From Ctenosaura bakeri (taxonomy: Eukaryota; Chordata; Lepidosauria; Squamata; Iguanidae), in assembly GCA_948474755.1 (NCBI GenBank), contig CAOLHI010001436.1, forward strand, positions 186,001 through 250,000: DNA of 64,000 bases. The letters are read 5' to 3'. The notes under the pieces are model-generated. The model worked only from the letters and a program-made list of their open reading frames with translations, did no database searches and was not told the origin of the DNA. The translations under genes were made by a program, and so were the position numbers. This document shows, one piece after another, positions 34,781 to 47,681 of the stretch (positions are counted from its first letter, which is position 1; each line of letters starts with the position of its first letter).

Positions 34781-37700
34781 GTTCTGTAGATACAGCTAAA
34801 GCTGAAGCAGTTGCAGTGGTATGATATAGTTAGATATATTACTTTAGATATATTCTTTTCACTTGTGAGCTGAGCCATTTTACTTTATTTGCTTTGTAGT
34901 AGATGTAATTGTTGGGTGACTGTTGTTTCTCAAAGTGCCCATCATAATGTTAGCTATGCTTTCAAGTTGGATTCTTGTAAAATGGATTGCTCACTTGAAC
35001 TTCTCAGCAACATGTTGTATTTCACTGTTGTGTTTTACAAATTAGCAGATTATGCAGTGTTCCAATTTTATGTAACTTAATTTCCATATTTAATAGCCTA
35101 TTTCTCATATATTATATCACAGCAAACAGGTGTTCTGACCAGCTTCTCTGGTTTTGTTGAACACATATCTTAGTTTTGAAAAACACATACCTCTCCTTTG
35201 TGTGGCATTTTCCCATTTGAGATGTAGTTCTTAAAATTCAAGTGTTCTTCTACCTGTGGGGTAGATGAATTTATGTGCCACTTCTCCAATAGTGGCAGAT
35301 TTCTGATAGTAAAGATGGAAGAAAAGAATTGTAAGTAGCAATGTCGTCTGTGGATTTTGGAAGAGGAAGCTGCCCCCAAGACCAACCAAGTTTGCCTAAC
35401 TCTGCTGCAATATCTAAATCAGCAAACTTTGATTTGTTAATTATGGAGATAGCATCTTGCCTTCAAAACCACACTTTTTAAAATATTTGTAATGCCCTCC
35501 CATATGAAAAATAAGGAATTGGAAAATGAAGTGGGAAAGAGAGTGTTTTTGAATGTCAAACCATAGTTTTGTTATTATGCCTGAGTTCAGCCAGTTAGAT
35601 TAAAAACCCAAGAATTTCTTTGTTGGTTCTGACTCTGAGATGTTCACAAGCCAGGGTATAATGGGGAGACCTTTTTTCCATAGCCTGTTCCAGCAAAAAG
35701 GTCATGGAAGATACAATTCCACTCAATCTTGCTGTAGATTTTAACCTTAATTATTATAGCTAACACTTCTGTATTTTGGTTTTTTTCCCCCCTTTTTGGA
35801 CTGGAGACATTAAATTCCTTCCCCTGAATTGTAAATTTTAAATCTCACATCTTATGTCAACAGCTTATTTCAGAGCAGTGCCGGGAAACAGGGTCCTCAA
35901 ATGTTACATTTTGAGTCTTATTAGCCAGCCTAGCCAGTGGTGAAAAGTCCTCAGAGATGCAGCCATTGATATCTAGAGAGTCACACTCTTTCTCAATCCT
36001 TTAAGAAAAGAATAATGATGTAGATCCAGAGACTCCACTGATGGCACCTTCTGCACATTTCAATAATCTCTGGATTAAATGGAGATTAAAGGGTTACTTA
36101 TGGGGCCTCTAGTCACAGTGAATGAGAACAATATTGTGCATATATCGTTTTATGGCAGCTCACGTAAAACAATCACAAACAAGTCCTAAGTTTGAGAACT
36201 GGACTTATGAAAGTACTGTTTCATCCCATCCTGAGAATCTGTGTCCTACTTCTTTTTTGGACTTCACAAGAGGCTTATAGATAAGAAGGGGGAGAAATGT
36301 AGGATTACTTCTTGCAGACTAAGTTACTTTCATGCATGACTTGGAAGCTAAAGGTGCAGTGCTTCTTTACATAACCTTTTTAATTGCTCATTAAAGTTTT
36401 GGAAACTGCTTGAGGCTGCTATTAATTCTGTCATTCCGTTCCAGACTGCAGTGCATTTGCAAGGTCAATGGTATGTCAGAAATATCTCTCAAGCACCTGG
36501 TATCTATGAGGAGCTTGCTGTCACTAGAAGACATACTTGTTAACCTAGTAGCTGCCCCTTAATTGGTCTTTAGGAACAGGGAGAAGATGTGGAAATGCTG
36601 GTGATGGCCAAGGGATTTATGACAAGTTGTTTGCTTCTCTGTTCTGAAAACCTTGTCTGAGCAAAGCCTTCACAAGATTTCCCCCCAGTTTTACCATAGT
36701 TTCTACCAATTAGTCCTTTCCAACATTTTACTCAGTGTATCTCATCAGGCTTCTGGTTTGTTCTGTTTGTCTGTCTTGTGTCTTGTAAGTCAAGGATGCC
36801 ATGGAGCTTTCCACCTGTTAATGGCCATATACCCATCTAGGACATATTCAGGGTTTTTCTACCCTTAGTGTTGCCAGTGTGTATGATATTAATTATTAAA
36901 TTTCAATATTTTTGCACTAACAACTCACCCTCTTTTACAACACTCAAGAAATCTTTTCTTTGTTTTCTCTGCTTTCCCCATGTTGCACTGATTAGGGTTC
37001 TGGGATCACTAGGGATTTTAGGCAAAAATAAAAAGGGATATGGACTTAAGTAAAACAGAAAAAATTGCTTTAACCAAGTGTTTTAAGATGAATTGAACCA
37101 TATTTTGGTCTGTGGCACGGTGAACAAAAACATATATTCATCTTTCATTTCCCCATCATTGGGAGGCAATTGCAAACATCCCCTCCTTTTTAAAAAATAT
37201 AATTCTATACAAAAAAGTGCAGTCAGCTAAAAATGTACAGTACTAAAAATAAGTAAAATTGGAAAATGTTTACTGACAAACTTTAGTCAATTGAGAAAAT
37301 GTATAAAATGTGTACATTAGAAAAATGGTATATATTAGGAAAAATGTGTGAAAGCATAGATTAAGAGAAGTGTGTACACTGATATAGACATGAATTAAAA
37401 CCTAATATGGAACTTGGACTGAACAAGAATGCTGATATGATTCTAGGAAATGCAGTGAGGTTTGGGTTTGGAACTAAAACTGCGCTAATCATCTTGTGGG
37501 ATGAGTTATATCAAATCAGAGACAGTGGAGGTGATTCTGTTAATTCCCTTGGACCTCTGAGTGGTTTTATGTTCCATTGACTGTGTTATCCTTCCAAACA
37601 GATGGCCTTAATTTTAAGTTTGTAGGCAGTGGCTCTTGTTCTACTTAGACTGTAAGTTCCATAACGCAAGGCTGAGAGATTTGTACTTGGCTCCTTGGAA

Positions 37701-38192
37701 ATAGTGTTTTTAGGGTCCCATAGAGTTCCATCTGATCCTCTGCGATCTTTAACATTTACCTGGAACTTCTGAATGAGATAATCTTGATATTTTAGATGAA
37801 CTGCATCAATATATGGATGACAGTCAGTTCTATCTCTCTCTTTCATCAGATCCAGGAAAGATACTGTTGTCTGGATGTGGTGATAGATGTAAGGGCGAAT
37901 GAAATAAGATCTGTTGGACCAGAATGATAATGTTGTTAGTGACTTGTTTGTTCCACTGGATGCTTTGCAGTCTAATCTGGAAAATGTTGCATTCTCCCAA
38001 AGCAAGAGTATGCAACTGTGGATCTCCAGATGTTGCTGGGTTGTGACCCTTGCCAGCTCTGCCTGGGGTATATGGAATATGGGAGACACAGCCAAAAAGA
38101 CTTAGGGGCCACATTGTCACTGGACATAGAAGTGGCCTCAGTAGCTACAAGTGCCTATTTTTCTTTTTCGTAGATGTGATCAGCAGTGTTAA

Positions 38193-38409
38193 TGTTGTGT
38201 TGTTACATTTCTAACTTATAGCAACTCTAAGGCAAACTTGTCATGAGGTTTTCTTGGCGAGGTTTGTTGGGGGGAGTTGCCTTTGCCTTCCTTTGAAACT
38301 AAGATAGTGTGACTTGCCCAAGGTTACCTAGTGGGTTTCTGTGGCTGATCAGATTTGAATTCTGGTCTCCAGAATCATAGTACAACACCCAAACATCACA
38401 CTGGCTCTC
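38193..38409 (-). mobile_element. Sauria-type SINE (minus), first of a head-to-tail pair
   Basis: 'tgttgtgttgttacatttct aacttatagcaactctaagg', 'gaggttttcttggcgaggtt', 'gtgacttgcccaaggttacc' and the head complement ending 'cacactggctctc'. Confidence 0.92.
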
Positions 38410-38418
38410 AACAATATT

Positions 38419-38600
38419 TTGTTATTGTGTGCCCTCAAATCATTTCTGACTTACAGCAACCCTAAGGCAAGACTAATATGGGGTTTTCTGGGGTTGAGAA
38501 TGTGTGACGTGCCCAGTGGATTTCAATGACCAAGCAGAGAATTGAACCCTGGTCTCCAGGATTGTAGTCCAGTGCTCAAATCACTACACCACAGTGGCTG
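38419..38600 (-). mobile_element. Sauria-type SINE (minus), second of a head-to-tail pair
   Basis: Starts 9 bp after the previous copy in the same orientation: 'ttgttattgtgtgccctcaa', 'cttacagcaaccctaaggca', 'gaatgtgtgacgtgcccagt', 'gaattgaaccctggtctcca' and 'actacaccacagtggct'. A central section is deleted. Confidence 0.9.
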
Positions 38601-39136
38601 CTTTGCAAGAAAATCCAGAGCAGTAGCTATATTAGTCAATTACAGCAAAAACAACTGAGATTTGTGACATGAAGGAGAGAAAAAAAAAGCAGTAATTTTT
38701 TTGTGGTGTATGTTTTGTGGCCCAGATCAGGGGTGGGGAATTGCATCATGTCTGGGGCCACTTTTATGCCCCAAGACCCTCCATGCATGGACTAGTGAAA
38801 AATAAAACAAAAGTTGTAAAGTGTTTAAAAGTGTTCACTTCTAGTTTTCAAAAATGGCCGTTTTTTAGGTTAAACAGGACAGAAAGATCTTCTCATCTAT
38901 CTAAAAGGTAAATTGTTGCAAATGGAGGCTTCTATTTGGGCCACAAAAAGGTCAGTTTGGGTGATTCTGAAAGTGTTGAGGGCCATGTGGTGGTGGGGGT
39001 CATGCGGCTCCAGGACTGCACTTCATCCACCTCTGCAGTATATGTTCCTAGTTAGGAGATGTACCGTATATAGGTGCAAAGGGAGAAAAATGACATGTGT
39101 GGGGAGAAATTATTCGCAAGTGTGGGTAATAATAAT

Positions 39137-39367
39137 GACAGCCAGTGTGATATAATGGTTTGAATCTTGGACTAAAACTCCAGGAAACCAGGAGTCAAAG
39201 CCCCACCTGGCTGTGGAAGCCCACTGGGTGGCTTTGGGCAGGTCATGTTGTCTTAACCTCAGAGAAGGGCAATGGCAAACCCCCTCTGAACGAATCTTGC
39301 CAAGAAAACCCCATGATAGGGTTGCCGTAGGCCATAAACAACTTGGAAGTCACCCAGCAACAACAAA
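39137..39367 (+). mobile_element. Sauria-type tRNA-derived SINE
   Basis: Head gacagccagtgtgatataat, 'ggctttgggcaggtcatgtt', 'ggcaatggcaaaccccctct', 'gaatcttgccaagaaaaccc' and tail 'aagtcacccagcaacaacaa'. Confidence 0.92.
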
Positions 39368-39786
39368 CTGAAGGCACACAGCTTGAAAGCACACAACTAA
39401 CAGCTTCTCCTTTTTCTTCCTTGTCCCCCACCCACTTTCTCACTGTGCTCAGGTATATTTGTCTGCCTGCTGAAGATTACTTTTCATACATCTGACAAAA
39501 TAGTTTCTGATCCATGAAAGTTTATGTCACATTAAATTATGGAAGACCTTTACATTTAAATGTTACCTTAAAAAAAAAAAAAGAATAACCCATGTTAGTT
39601 AGTCTGACAGCACCTTTCACACTGACACATTTTAATTTTTGAAGGGATTGCAGTAGTCTTGGTTGTCCGTCAAATGTTGGTCTTGCACACACACATACTT
39701 AAAACTGAGAGCTGTCTAAAATGTTGCGTTGGTGACAGTGGGGAAGGAAAATACAGAAGGTGTGTAAGTTAGAAAATGTTGGCAAA

Positions 39787-39940
39787 GGGCCTTAGCTTAG
39801 TGGCAGCACACATAATATAAAGTCCCAGATTAAATTCTGGAATTTTCACTTGAAGACACTTGGACAACAGATTTTTTATGCAATATTATTGGGAGTTGCT
39901 AACATACAGAATAGACAATACTGGGCTAGAGAAACTAGTG
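39787..39940 (+). mobile_element. tRNA-derived SINE (plus)
   Basis: The head 'gggccttagcttagtggcag' is tRNA-like (A-box region), followed by 'attaaattctggaattttca', and the body ends with 'agacaatactgggctagaga'. Diverged copy of the family seen reversed at 4276 and 26195. Confidence 0.6.
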
Positions 39941-42371
39941 CAGAATTGGGCAGCTACCATGACTCTAAGAACCATTTCCTCCTCCTCTAACCTGTAGGAA
40001 GCCATACTATCTTGCTGTCACCACTGCTTCTGTTGATGTAGCAGCAAGAAACACAACATTTTCGATTTAAAGATGTCATTTTGTATTAAGCAAGGCATTT
40101 ACTTTACTTGTCCCTTATTTATGAGTAGATTGAAGCTTCTGGGAATGCTTCATAGAAGGCAAGAGAAGCAAAGAGAATACAAGAAGCAAATGCATTATGT
40201 TTAAAGGCAAAATAATTTTTTGAAATCAAAAGTGTTGTTTTTCTTGCTGCCACACTACCAAATCTCAGTGGCAGAATCAGTGGGAGCAGGAACATAGCCC
40301 AGGAGAGCTACAGATAAAGATGTGGGGCCTGCATAATGCCCATGAGCCTCATATCCTGTCCCTGGACTAGTGTTCTGACTCAGTGTAAGGTAGCATATTT
40401 TCATTCTGGGGCTTCTGGAATCTTTCTGTTAGCAGTCTTGAAACTGTGAGAGGCTGGTTGACAGGACTGCCTGTAAATGCTGTAGAACTTTATGTCTCCT
40501 GCTTCAAACCAGTGGTGGTGTTAGTCTGGAAAAGAGAGTTGCCAAGAAACTTGTCTGTATTGTATGGGTTCTAGGAGAATGGGAAAGAGGCATGCATGCA
40601 TGCATCCAAAGCAGTATACAAGAAAAGTTTTGACACTGTACTGCTCTCAAGTTTTCACTATCTCAGGATGGAAAACTGAAAATGTTGTACATCTCAGATT
40701 CTTTACTGGAGTAACTAACATTGGTCTGTCATCCCCATCTGCTGTCACCATTCATAGATTTGCAGTCAATTTATTGCTATGGTGAGGAATACCTCAGGTA
40801 TCAGCTGCTGGTTTTAACAGAAAATTCTGTTTTAATCTTTTGTTTGTGACATTGCTATCCAGATAGAAATATTGAAAACATCTTTTTCTTGACAATTGCT
40901 TTGGAGGTTTCCCCTTTCTGCCACCATCTCACACTGCGGAAGAGACAAATGCTCCCATAAGTGTCCTTGGAGAGCTTGTTGCTTTGCAGTGCATGGCCCC
41001 AGATTTTTCAACTACCGGTGCTTTTGAGATCTGCAAAGTATGAATCTTGACTGCCAACTTGATGCCTCTCCAAGTGACTCTTTTCTGCTCAAGATGTTTC
41101 CTTCCTCCATCTTTTCTCCCCTCAATGTTTTTTTCTATTAACACTTTGGAATATAAAGTAAATAAGATGTCAGTTCCAGAGTGCTGTGTTGGATTTCATC
41201 TGCTCATACATCGCATCCAGTCACCTGGAAATTCTGTTGCTCTCATTTGAAATAGGAGATATTAGGCTGCAACTATTTGTTTTATAGGGTAGTTCTGATC
41301 CAAGCTACCGAGAGTTTTCCCCTGATTTTGCTGTTTTACAGTGATCAGAATGTGCAGGAAATGTTCAGACATGCTGATGCTTATGTATTCAAACAGAATC
41401 CATCATTCTTAGTGCTTTTTGCTGTACCATTTTCTGCCTCTTCAAGACCCACTTCCTCTGACGCTGGCAGAATTCCAGGATTATTCCAGCCACATCTTTA
41501 TAGTAAAGTAGCTTATGCTTTCTTCAACAAACTGAGCATGTACGTAAAGGTCTTTAAGCAGATGTCTGTTCTTTCGAGATAGACAACAGGAGCAAAGAGC
41601 AAATAATAAACATTATTTCCTCAGGTATGCTGACACTTTTTGATGCATTTAGTGCTGGTGGAGTATTTCTCCAGCTGTGTGTGGGGAGCCTGAGAATGTG
41701 ACAGGAATCTATTTAAATTTTAAATAAGGGGTAGACTCCCTTGAGCCCAAACTGCCCACTCACACACAAGTGCCCTGTTGTAGTTCTGCAATGGAGGTCA
41801 GCAGAAAGTAAAAAAGTGAATGATTTTTCAGTGGATCAGCAAGGTCATCAGATTCACAATGGTTTAAAAACAGTAGTAGTGAGAAATATCTAGCTTCCTC
41901 CCAAAAGGCTACTAGGGTCCCTAATTAGGTGGGAACTTTGATGTATATTTGCACTTGTATCTGCATCATTCACCAATATAACTCATGGATGTAATAAGTA
42001 ATTAATTCTGCACACTGAGGTCAACATTTTTATCTTGATCCTCTAAGAATGCTTGAAGTTAAAAAATTGAGTAAGTCCTCTGGCCTGATCTCTTTCCATG
42101 GTCCTAACATGATTTATTGACCAGACATTTTCTCTTTTACCTCCAGTATGGATTGATAATTTTGTTCCTCTTCTTCGTTGGGTATGACTCAATCACTTGA
42201 TCACTTCTGATTGAGAATGATAGTAGAATTACTTGAAGAGGCTGCCTTTAGCATGTCTGCAGGATTTACTTCTGCATGGTTACATCCTTTGAATCAAGAA
42301 GCATGTTGAAAAGAACGACCCATTCTGAAGCATAGGCAGTGGGCCTTGTTCCAACACTCAGTAATTATGTT

Positions 42372-42590
42372 TTGTTGTTGTTAAGTACCTTCAAGGAAAC
42401 TCTGACTTATAGTCTATCATACCATTTTCTTGGCAAGATTGATTCAGAGGAGGTTTGGAATTGCTTTCCTCTAGGGCTGAGAGAGTTTGACTTGCCCAAG
42501 GTGACCTAGCGGGTTTCCGTAGTTCAGCAGGGATTCCAACGCTATTCTCTCGAAGTTCTAGTCCAGCTTCTAAACCATTACCTCTCACAA
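42372..42590 (-). mobile_element. Sauria-type SINE (minus)
   Basis: 'ttgttgttgttaagtacctt', 'attttcttggcaagattgat', 'tgacttgcccaaggtgacct', 'ccaacgctattctctcgaag' and 'aaaccattacctctc'. Confidence 0.88.
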
Positions 42591-44343
42591 GTTCACTGTG
42601 CTTAGTGTGTAAGCTGTTACACTTACACACTATAAAAATAAATCTTTTCAAGTATGTGAGTTGAGTGAGTCTTCAGTTTTAATTTAGGGAAAATCTTCAC
42701 TTACCAGATTTTTGAAGGAAACTAAGGTTGTGTATAAAATGAGGCAGTCTTGAGTTCTGATGTGTCATCTTTCTCTGTTTAAAATGCTCATTGTGTGACA
42801 AGTGTACGAGAAAGGACAAAGACTATTGTGAAAAATACTATTTTCCTGTGATGTTTTTAAAATATATTAAGCTATCTGCCTTGACTGAGTGTTGCATCAT
42901 TTATTCATTAGAGGTGAGGTGGCTTTCAGAAAGAAGACACTACGCTTGATCTGTTAAATTTTATTACTTAAGGTCTCAAAGGAGTCTTGATCTCAAGACC
43001 ATTTTGTATGTGTGTTTTAAGTTTCTACAAGGGGAGCACCAAAGAAGAAGGGAATATTTCTTATTTCCTGTACTTCTTGAGGAAAATAAAAAGGTTATGA
43101 TTATTTATAAAGGAGTGCTTTCCTTTGGGAAATGATATTACTAGCAATTTTTATTACATATTTAAGCACTTTTATGAAGCATTTGCATATTGCATGTTGA
43201 AGCATCGTGTTCAACTAGATTAATTTTGAACTGTGAGCAATTCTCATTTCAATGTGTTTTTAAAGAATGTTTACTTGTGTTAAATAAATCAGTCTACTAT
43301 CCTCATTTCTTGGCTATTCTGCAGCACAAATATCTGCATACAGACAATATGCAGCATGGACCAAAATATGTTTACTCAGAAGTAAATCCCACTGAGTTCT
43401 GTGGTCGTCATCCCTAATATGTGTGCTTAGAAGTTCCACCATTGGCCTACTTCATGCAAGACACTAAGATACTACAGGATGAATCCTAAATGTAGCTGAT
43501 CACAGAGTACCTGTGTCTTTCTTCAAGGTACTCATGAAAGGAATTGTGATTTTGTGACTGAGGGAAAGAGAGGAATGTGCATTCATCACTGGTGTAGTTG
43601 CTACCTTAGGCTCCTTGTAAGGCACAGTTGGAAATAGTGTGGCATCTGGCTGCAAGCAGCCCTTATGACCCCACAACCCTTACCTCCATTGCCTGAAATG
43701 TGTTTAGTCTCAAAACTAATTTTTTTTCTGAGGAGAAAGCCTAAATAGTACAGATTAGGCCATTCCAAGCTGTTTGGGGCCCTTAACTCCAAAATAACTT
43801 CAACTTGGTTTAAAATGACACCTGAATTTGATGAAATATCGCTCCCATTCTGCCAAAATAGTGGCTGCAGTGGGCACCGTGGCCCTCTAGAATTTCCCAG
43901 AGTGGTAGTATATAGCACTCTTGAGTTCTGGACTGTGCCCATCCTGCTGCAAGGCAAGGATGATGAACTTCTAATTCAGTCTCAGGACTGAATTCTTTCT
44001 TTGAGGAGGTGTCTGGGGCCACATTCCAGTGGTGGCTGGGGCCTAAGGTAAAAGAGTTGGATCAAAAATGCAAACATATGGTACCTTAAAGATCTTAGTG
44101 CTTATTAAGTGGACTGTAGGAGCCTAAGCCTTTTCAGCATTCTAGAATGGAAAGAAAGAAACCTGTGCAAAGAGTTATAAACCCCAAAATAATGGTGTCC
44201 CGGGAAAAGGAAAACGAGCCCTGATTGGGATTCCAGGATGGCTGGATTTGGCCCCAGAGCCTGAGGTTTCTCACCACTGTTGTAGGATCTGTCAGCAGAA
44301 GCACTCTATCATCTTGTCTTGCATCATTCCTGCTCTGAAGAGA

Positions 44344-44525
44344 TGAGAACATAAGAACAGTCATGCTGAGTTAGACCAAGGATCTGCCTTGTCTGGCATA
44401 CTGATCCCACAGTGACCAACCAAGTTTCCCAGTGAGATAACACACAAACAGTACAAGAACAAATTAACATCCTCCTGCTTTTGTTCTTCAGCAGCTGGTA
44501 CTGAGAAGCATAGTGGTTTTGCTAT
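44344..44525 (+). repeat. Dispersed reptile repeat fragment
   Basis: 'gaacataagaacagtcatgc tgagttagaccaaggatctg' and 'cacagtgaccaaccaagttt' through 'cagcagctggtactgagaag' matches a dispersed sequence I recognise from reptile genomes ('gaacataagaaca...ccatgctg...agaccaa'). Class not determined (possibly LINE-derived). Confidence 0.5.
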
Positions 44526-44558
44526 TGGAATATAGTGACTCTGTATAAAGGAGAATAT

Positions 44559-44786
44559 GAGCCAGTATGGTATAGTGGGTTTGAGCACTGGATGAGGACT
44601 CTGGAGAGCAGGGTTCAAATTCCCATTCAGCCATGGAAAACCACTGGTTGAACTTAGGCAAGTCACATTTTCTAAGCCTCAGAGAAAGGCAAAGGCAAAA
44701 CCACTCTCTGAACAAATCTTGCCAAGAAAACCACTGTGATAGGTCTCCATAAGTTGGAAACAAAGACACATAGCAACAACAACAAA
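44559..44786 (+). mobile_element. Sauria-type tRNA-derived SINE
   Basis: Head gagccagtatggtatagtgg, 'gcagggttcaaattcccatt', 'cttaggcaagtcacattttc', 'ggcaaaggcaaaaccactct' and a (caa)n tail. Confidence 0.93.
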
Positions 44787-45800
44787 GAGAGGAGCACAGT
44801 GACTCTGGTACTTGAGGTCATATAATCAGCAAAAGACCTTTATAAGTTTTTTGCTCTCTTATAGAATAGAACAGCAGGAATGCAGGCAGACACAGCCCGA
44901 GGCAAGTCTTCCACTGTTGCAACAAAGTTCAGTTAGGAGTGGGGGCATTCCTTTATATATATTTGAGAGAACTGAAAGTATAGCTTATATACAACAAAAA
45001 CCTGGGGGAAAATATCTTAAAACCCAGATTTCTCTGTTAAAACATTGATGCTATCCTATTCCAGAAAGCTGTAGAGATGTGATTTTTTTTAAAGCGTCTG
45101 TTTTCACATATCTGGAGAATTTTAACTGGTGGTAAGTGTTGAAGGATTTTTGACTTTCTCCTGCCCAATATTTGAAGGACTTATATGGTTTTCTCCTATC
45201 AGATACAGAGAACATTTTTGGAAGGGGATATCAGTACAAGGAGCACAGGGTTAGTCAATTACATAAGACATAAAGTTGGCATGCTTACTGCAGTTCTTTG
45301 CCATTTTGATGAGCACAACATGTGCTTACTCTAGAGTTTTTGGTGAACCTCTGCAAAGTTGGAAAAAACTTAAATGCTGTCAGATTGACTGACAAATTGC
45401 AACTGGTTGGATGAGTTTTGGGTTATTATGCAGTCCTGTCTAGATGATGCACCAATATTCCATCGAGATTTTGACAGCGTAAAGGAAGAAAATCTTTGAA
45501 GAGCACAGCCTGTCAGGTTAGCATAGAGTTGTTATATTTCTGTGGCCGTATAACTTCATTGGCAGGTTTTTCTTTCCAATAAAGGTAGAAATCTGTGATT
45601 CCCAGAAAACAACATTTGTTATGCTTTGTGTAGTGCTCTTTTAGTTTATCATCTATTCTAGTACATGCTTCCTGTTTGACAGGCAATAAGGCCACATTAT
45701 ATAGCAGATTGCTATACTAAATATTGGACTGTTGGTTGAAAGGTTGACCCTTAAAGATGAGCAGGGTTTGCTACTAGAATTACTCTTCATTTTTTAATCT

Positions 45801-45905
45801 TTAAAATATTATCCAGCATCCAGAACTGTTTTCTAATATTTAAAATATTATCCAGGGTCCAGGGCTCTTCCTTTTCTAATATTTTAAAATATTATCCAGG
45901 GTTTA
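45801..45905 (+). repeat. AT-rich tandem repeat, three units of ~39-44 bp
   Basis: Three copies of a unit starting ttaaaatattatccag and continuing into 'tccag...ctcttccttttcta' occur at 45801, 45840 and 45884; the last is partial. Confidence 0.88.
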
Positions 45906-45975
45906 GGATAGCGAGTAAAGAATCCTGGAACATGTAATTTCTCCAAGGTCTCTTGTCGTATAATTGGGATCTGAT

Positions 45976-46186
45976 TACAGTGAGCCCTCCTTTCGCATGA
46001 CACACATTCACATGACACTCTGCACATGTGAATGCAAGGTTGCACAGTGTTTCGGCCTATTATAGTCAATGGATGCACTAGGCACTGTTTGACAAGCAAG
46101 TGGATGCTGAGTCCCATTGACTGTTAACACTGCATTTTTTGGTTTACACAGGGGTTCTTGGAATAATGTGTGATGGGCACACTGTA
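45976..46186. mobile_element. TA-flanked MITE, ~211 bp (Tigger/mariner-like)
   Basis: The left terminus TA-cagtgagccctcctttcgc and the complement of the right terminus 'gtgatgggcacactg-TA' form terminal inverted repeats. The interior holds 'cctattatagtcaatggatg' and 'ggtttacacaggggttcttg'. No transposase. Confidence 0.75.
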
Positions 46187-46580
46187 TAATAAATTAATAG
46201 ATCTATAGGAAATGTCTTTTAAAGTTGTGCCTAAACCATTACATTGCTATAGTTAAAGGGATTTGTTGCTTTTAGTAAATGTGATCTGGTTCTAGACTTA
46301 GTCATACTTCAGATAGATATTCCATTGACATTAGATTTAAGGCAGTCATGATTGGCACTCATGATTTCAATGGCTGAAGTCAAGATCCAGATTGGTGAGA
46401 TTGAATGATGCATACAGTTTTCTCAGTGTTAAGTGTGAGAAGTGGATATGTATTACATCTGCTTAGTACTATAATTTTTTGTGTGTTCCTGTTTACTCTT
46501 TAAAAAAATGTTTTCACCTGATTTATTTTGAAATTTTTTAAAAGAAATCTTAAAATAAACTATACCTGTGACATTAAGAG

Positions 46581-46622
46581 AGAATACATTTTTGTGTTTA
46601 AGAATACATTCTTGTGTGTAAG
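46581..46622 (+). repeat. ~22-bp tandem doublet
   Basis: Two near-identical copies of 'agaatacattyttgtgtkta'. Confidence 0.75.
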
Positions 46623-47129
46623 AAACTGTAAAAACAGTATTCTGTTGTTAATGACAAATATGCTAAAAGTGATGCGTTATTTCAAAATTTGTATGGAAAA
46701 TATCAAAATATGACATTTCTGTTTATTATATTATACAGTTACCCCCTTTGTTCTTTTGCACATAATTATTAACTCAAAAAAATTACAGTACTAATATATA
46801 TGCTCTCTTCACTTTAAAACTGAGGCAAATATACACCTGCACTCCTGTACCCTCACCTGCAGTCCTATACCCTAGCCATCTGCCATATTTCTGTAGTAAA
46901 CAGGTAGAACCATGAGGGGGAAGAATCAGTTAAACCTGAGACTCTGCTCATATAAGCATTTTCTCTACAACCATGCTGAAAAAGAAGACTCAAGCTAAAA
47001 TACAGCCTTGATTTATTTTTCCCAGTCAGGAGCTAATATGTGATCTGGAACAATACCAGTTCAGCTGTACCTAAAATTTCTCCAAAATTGTCCTTTCCAT
47101 ACCACTTTCAGTGTGGGTATTTATGTTGT

Positions 47130-47329
47130 GAAGAGCTGGCATAGTGGAGTGGTTGAAGCATTGGGCTATGGCTCTGGGCACCATGGTTCAGTTCCCTGCT
47201 TGGCTGTGGAAACCCACTGGTTGACCTTGGGCACATTATACATTCTCAGTCCCAGAAAACCCCAAGAAGGTTTGCCTTAGGGTTGCCATAAGGTGGAAGT
47301 GACTTCAAGGCATATAACAACAAGAACAA
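47130..47329 (+). mobile_element. Sauria-type SINE
   Basis: 'aagagctggcatagtggagt', 'gcaccatggttcagttccct', 'ttgaccttgggcacattata', 'ggttgccataaggtggaagt' and tail 'aaggcatataacaacaagaa'. Part of the centre is deleted. Confidence 0.9.
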
Positions 47330-47657
47330 TTGATATTGTGAACCTCTTGAGTAAAGGTGAAGATGCTATTGAACTGGGGTGCAGTTTTCAACCCAGAGAG
47401 AGTGTGGCAAGGGTGTCTTTTTGTCCAGGGCTCACTTATTTCCGTTACATGGTAGCACAGAGCTTTGCAGATAGGAATTTTACCATTTTCCCTCCAGTCC
47501 ACTCCCCACAAAGAAAGAGTCTTGTGAACCAATATGAAATTGGTTAGACAAAGTATCTTAGCAACATTATTATTTTAAACTGTTTTAAGTGGTATTAAAT
47601 GGTCTTTTTAGTGTTACATGATTTGGTATGCTTTTAGTCTTCAAAATTATTTTAAAT

Positions 47658-47681
47658 TAGTTTAAAATTATTTTAAACTAG
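47658..47681 (+). repeat. Left 24-bp direct repeat (candidate target-site duplication)
   Basis: An AT-rich, nearly palindromic 24-mer (core tttaaaattattttaaa). The identical 24-mer recurs at 48489-48512. Confidence 0.85.

Noticed and set aside
37586..38095. 169-residue minus-strand open frame
   Set aside because: Longest non-exonic, non-L1 frame, but it has no recognisable domain, its N-terminus falls in a foldback-like repeat, and there is no promoter, splice or retrocopy signal.
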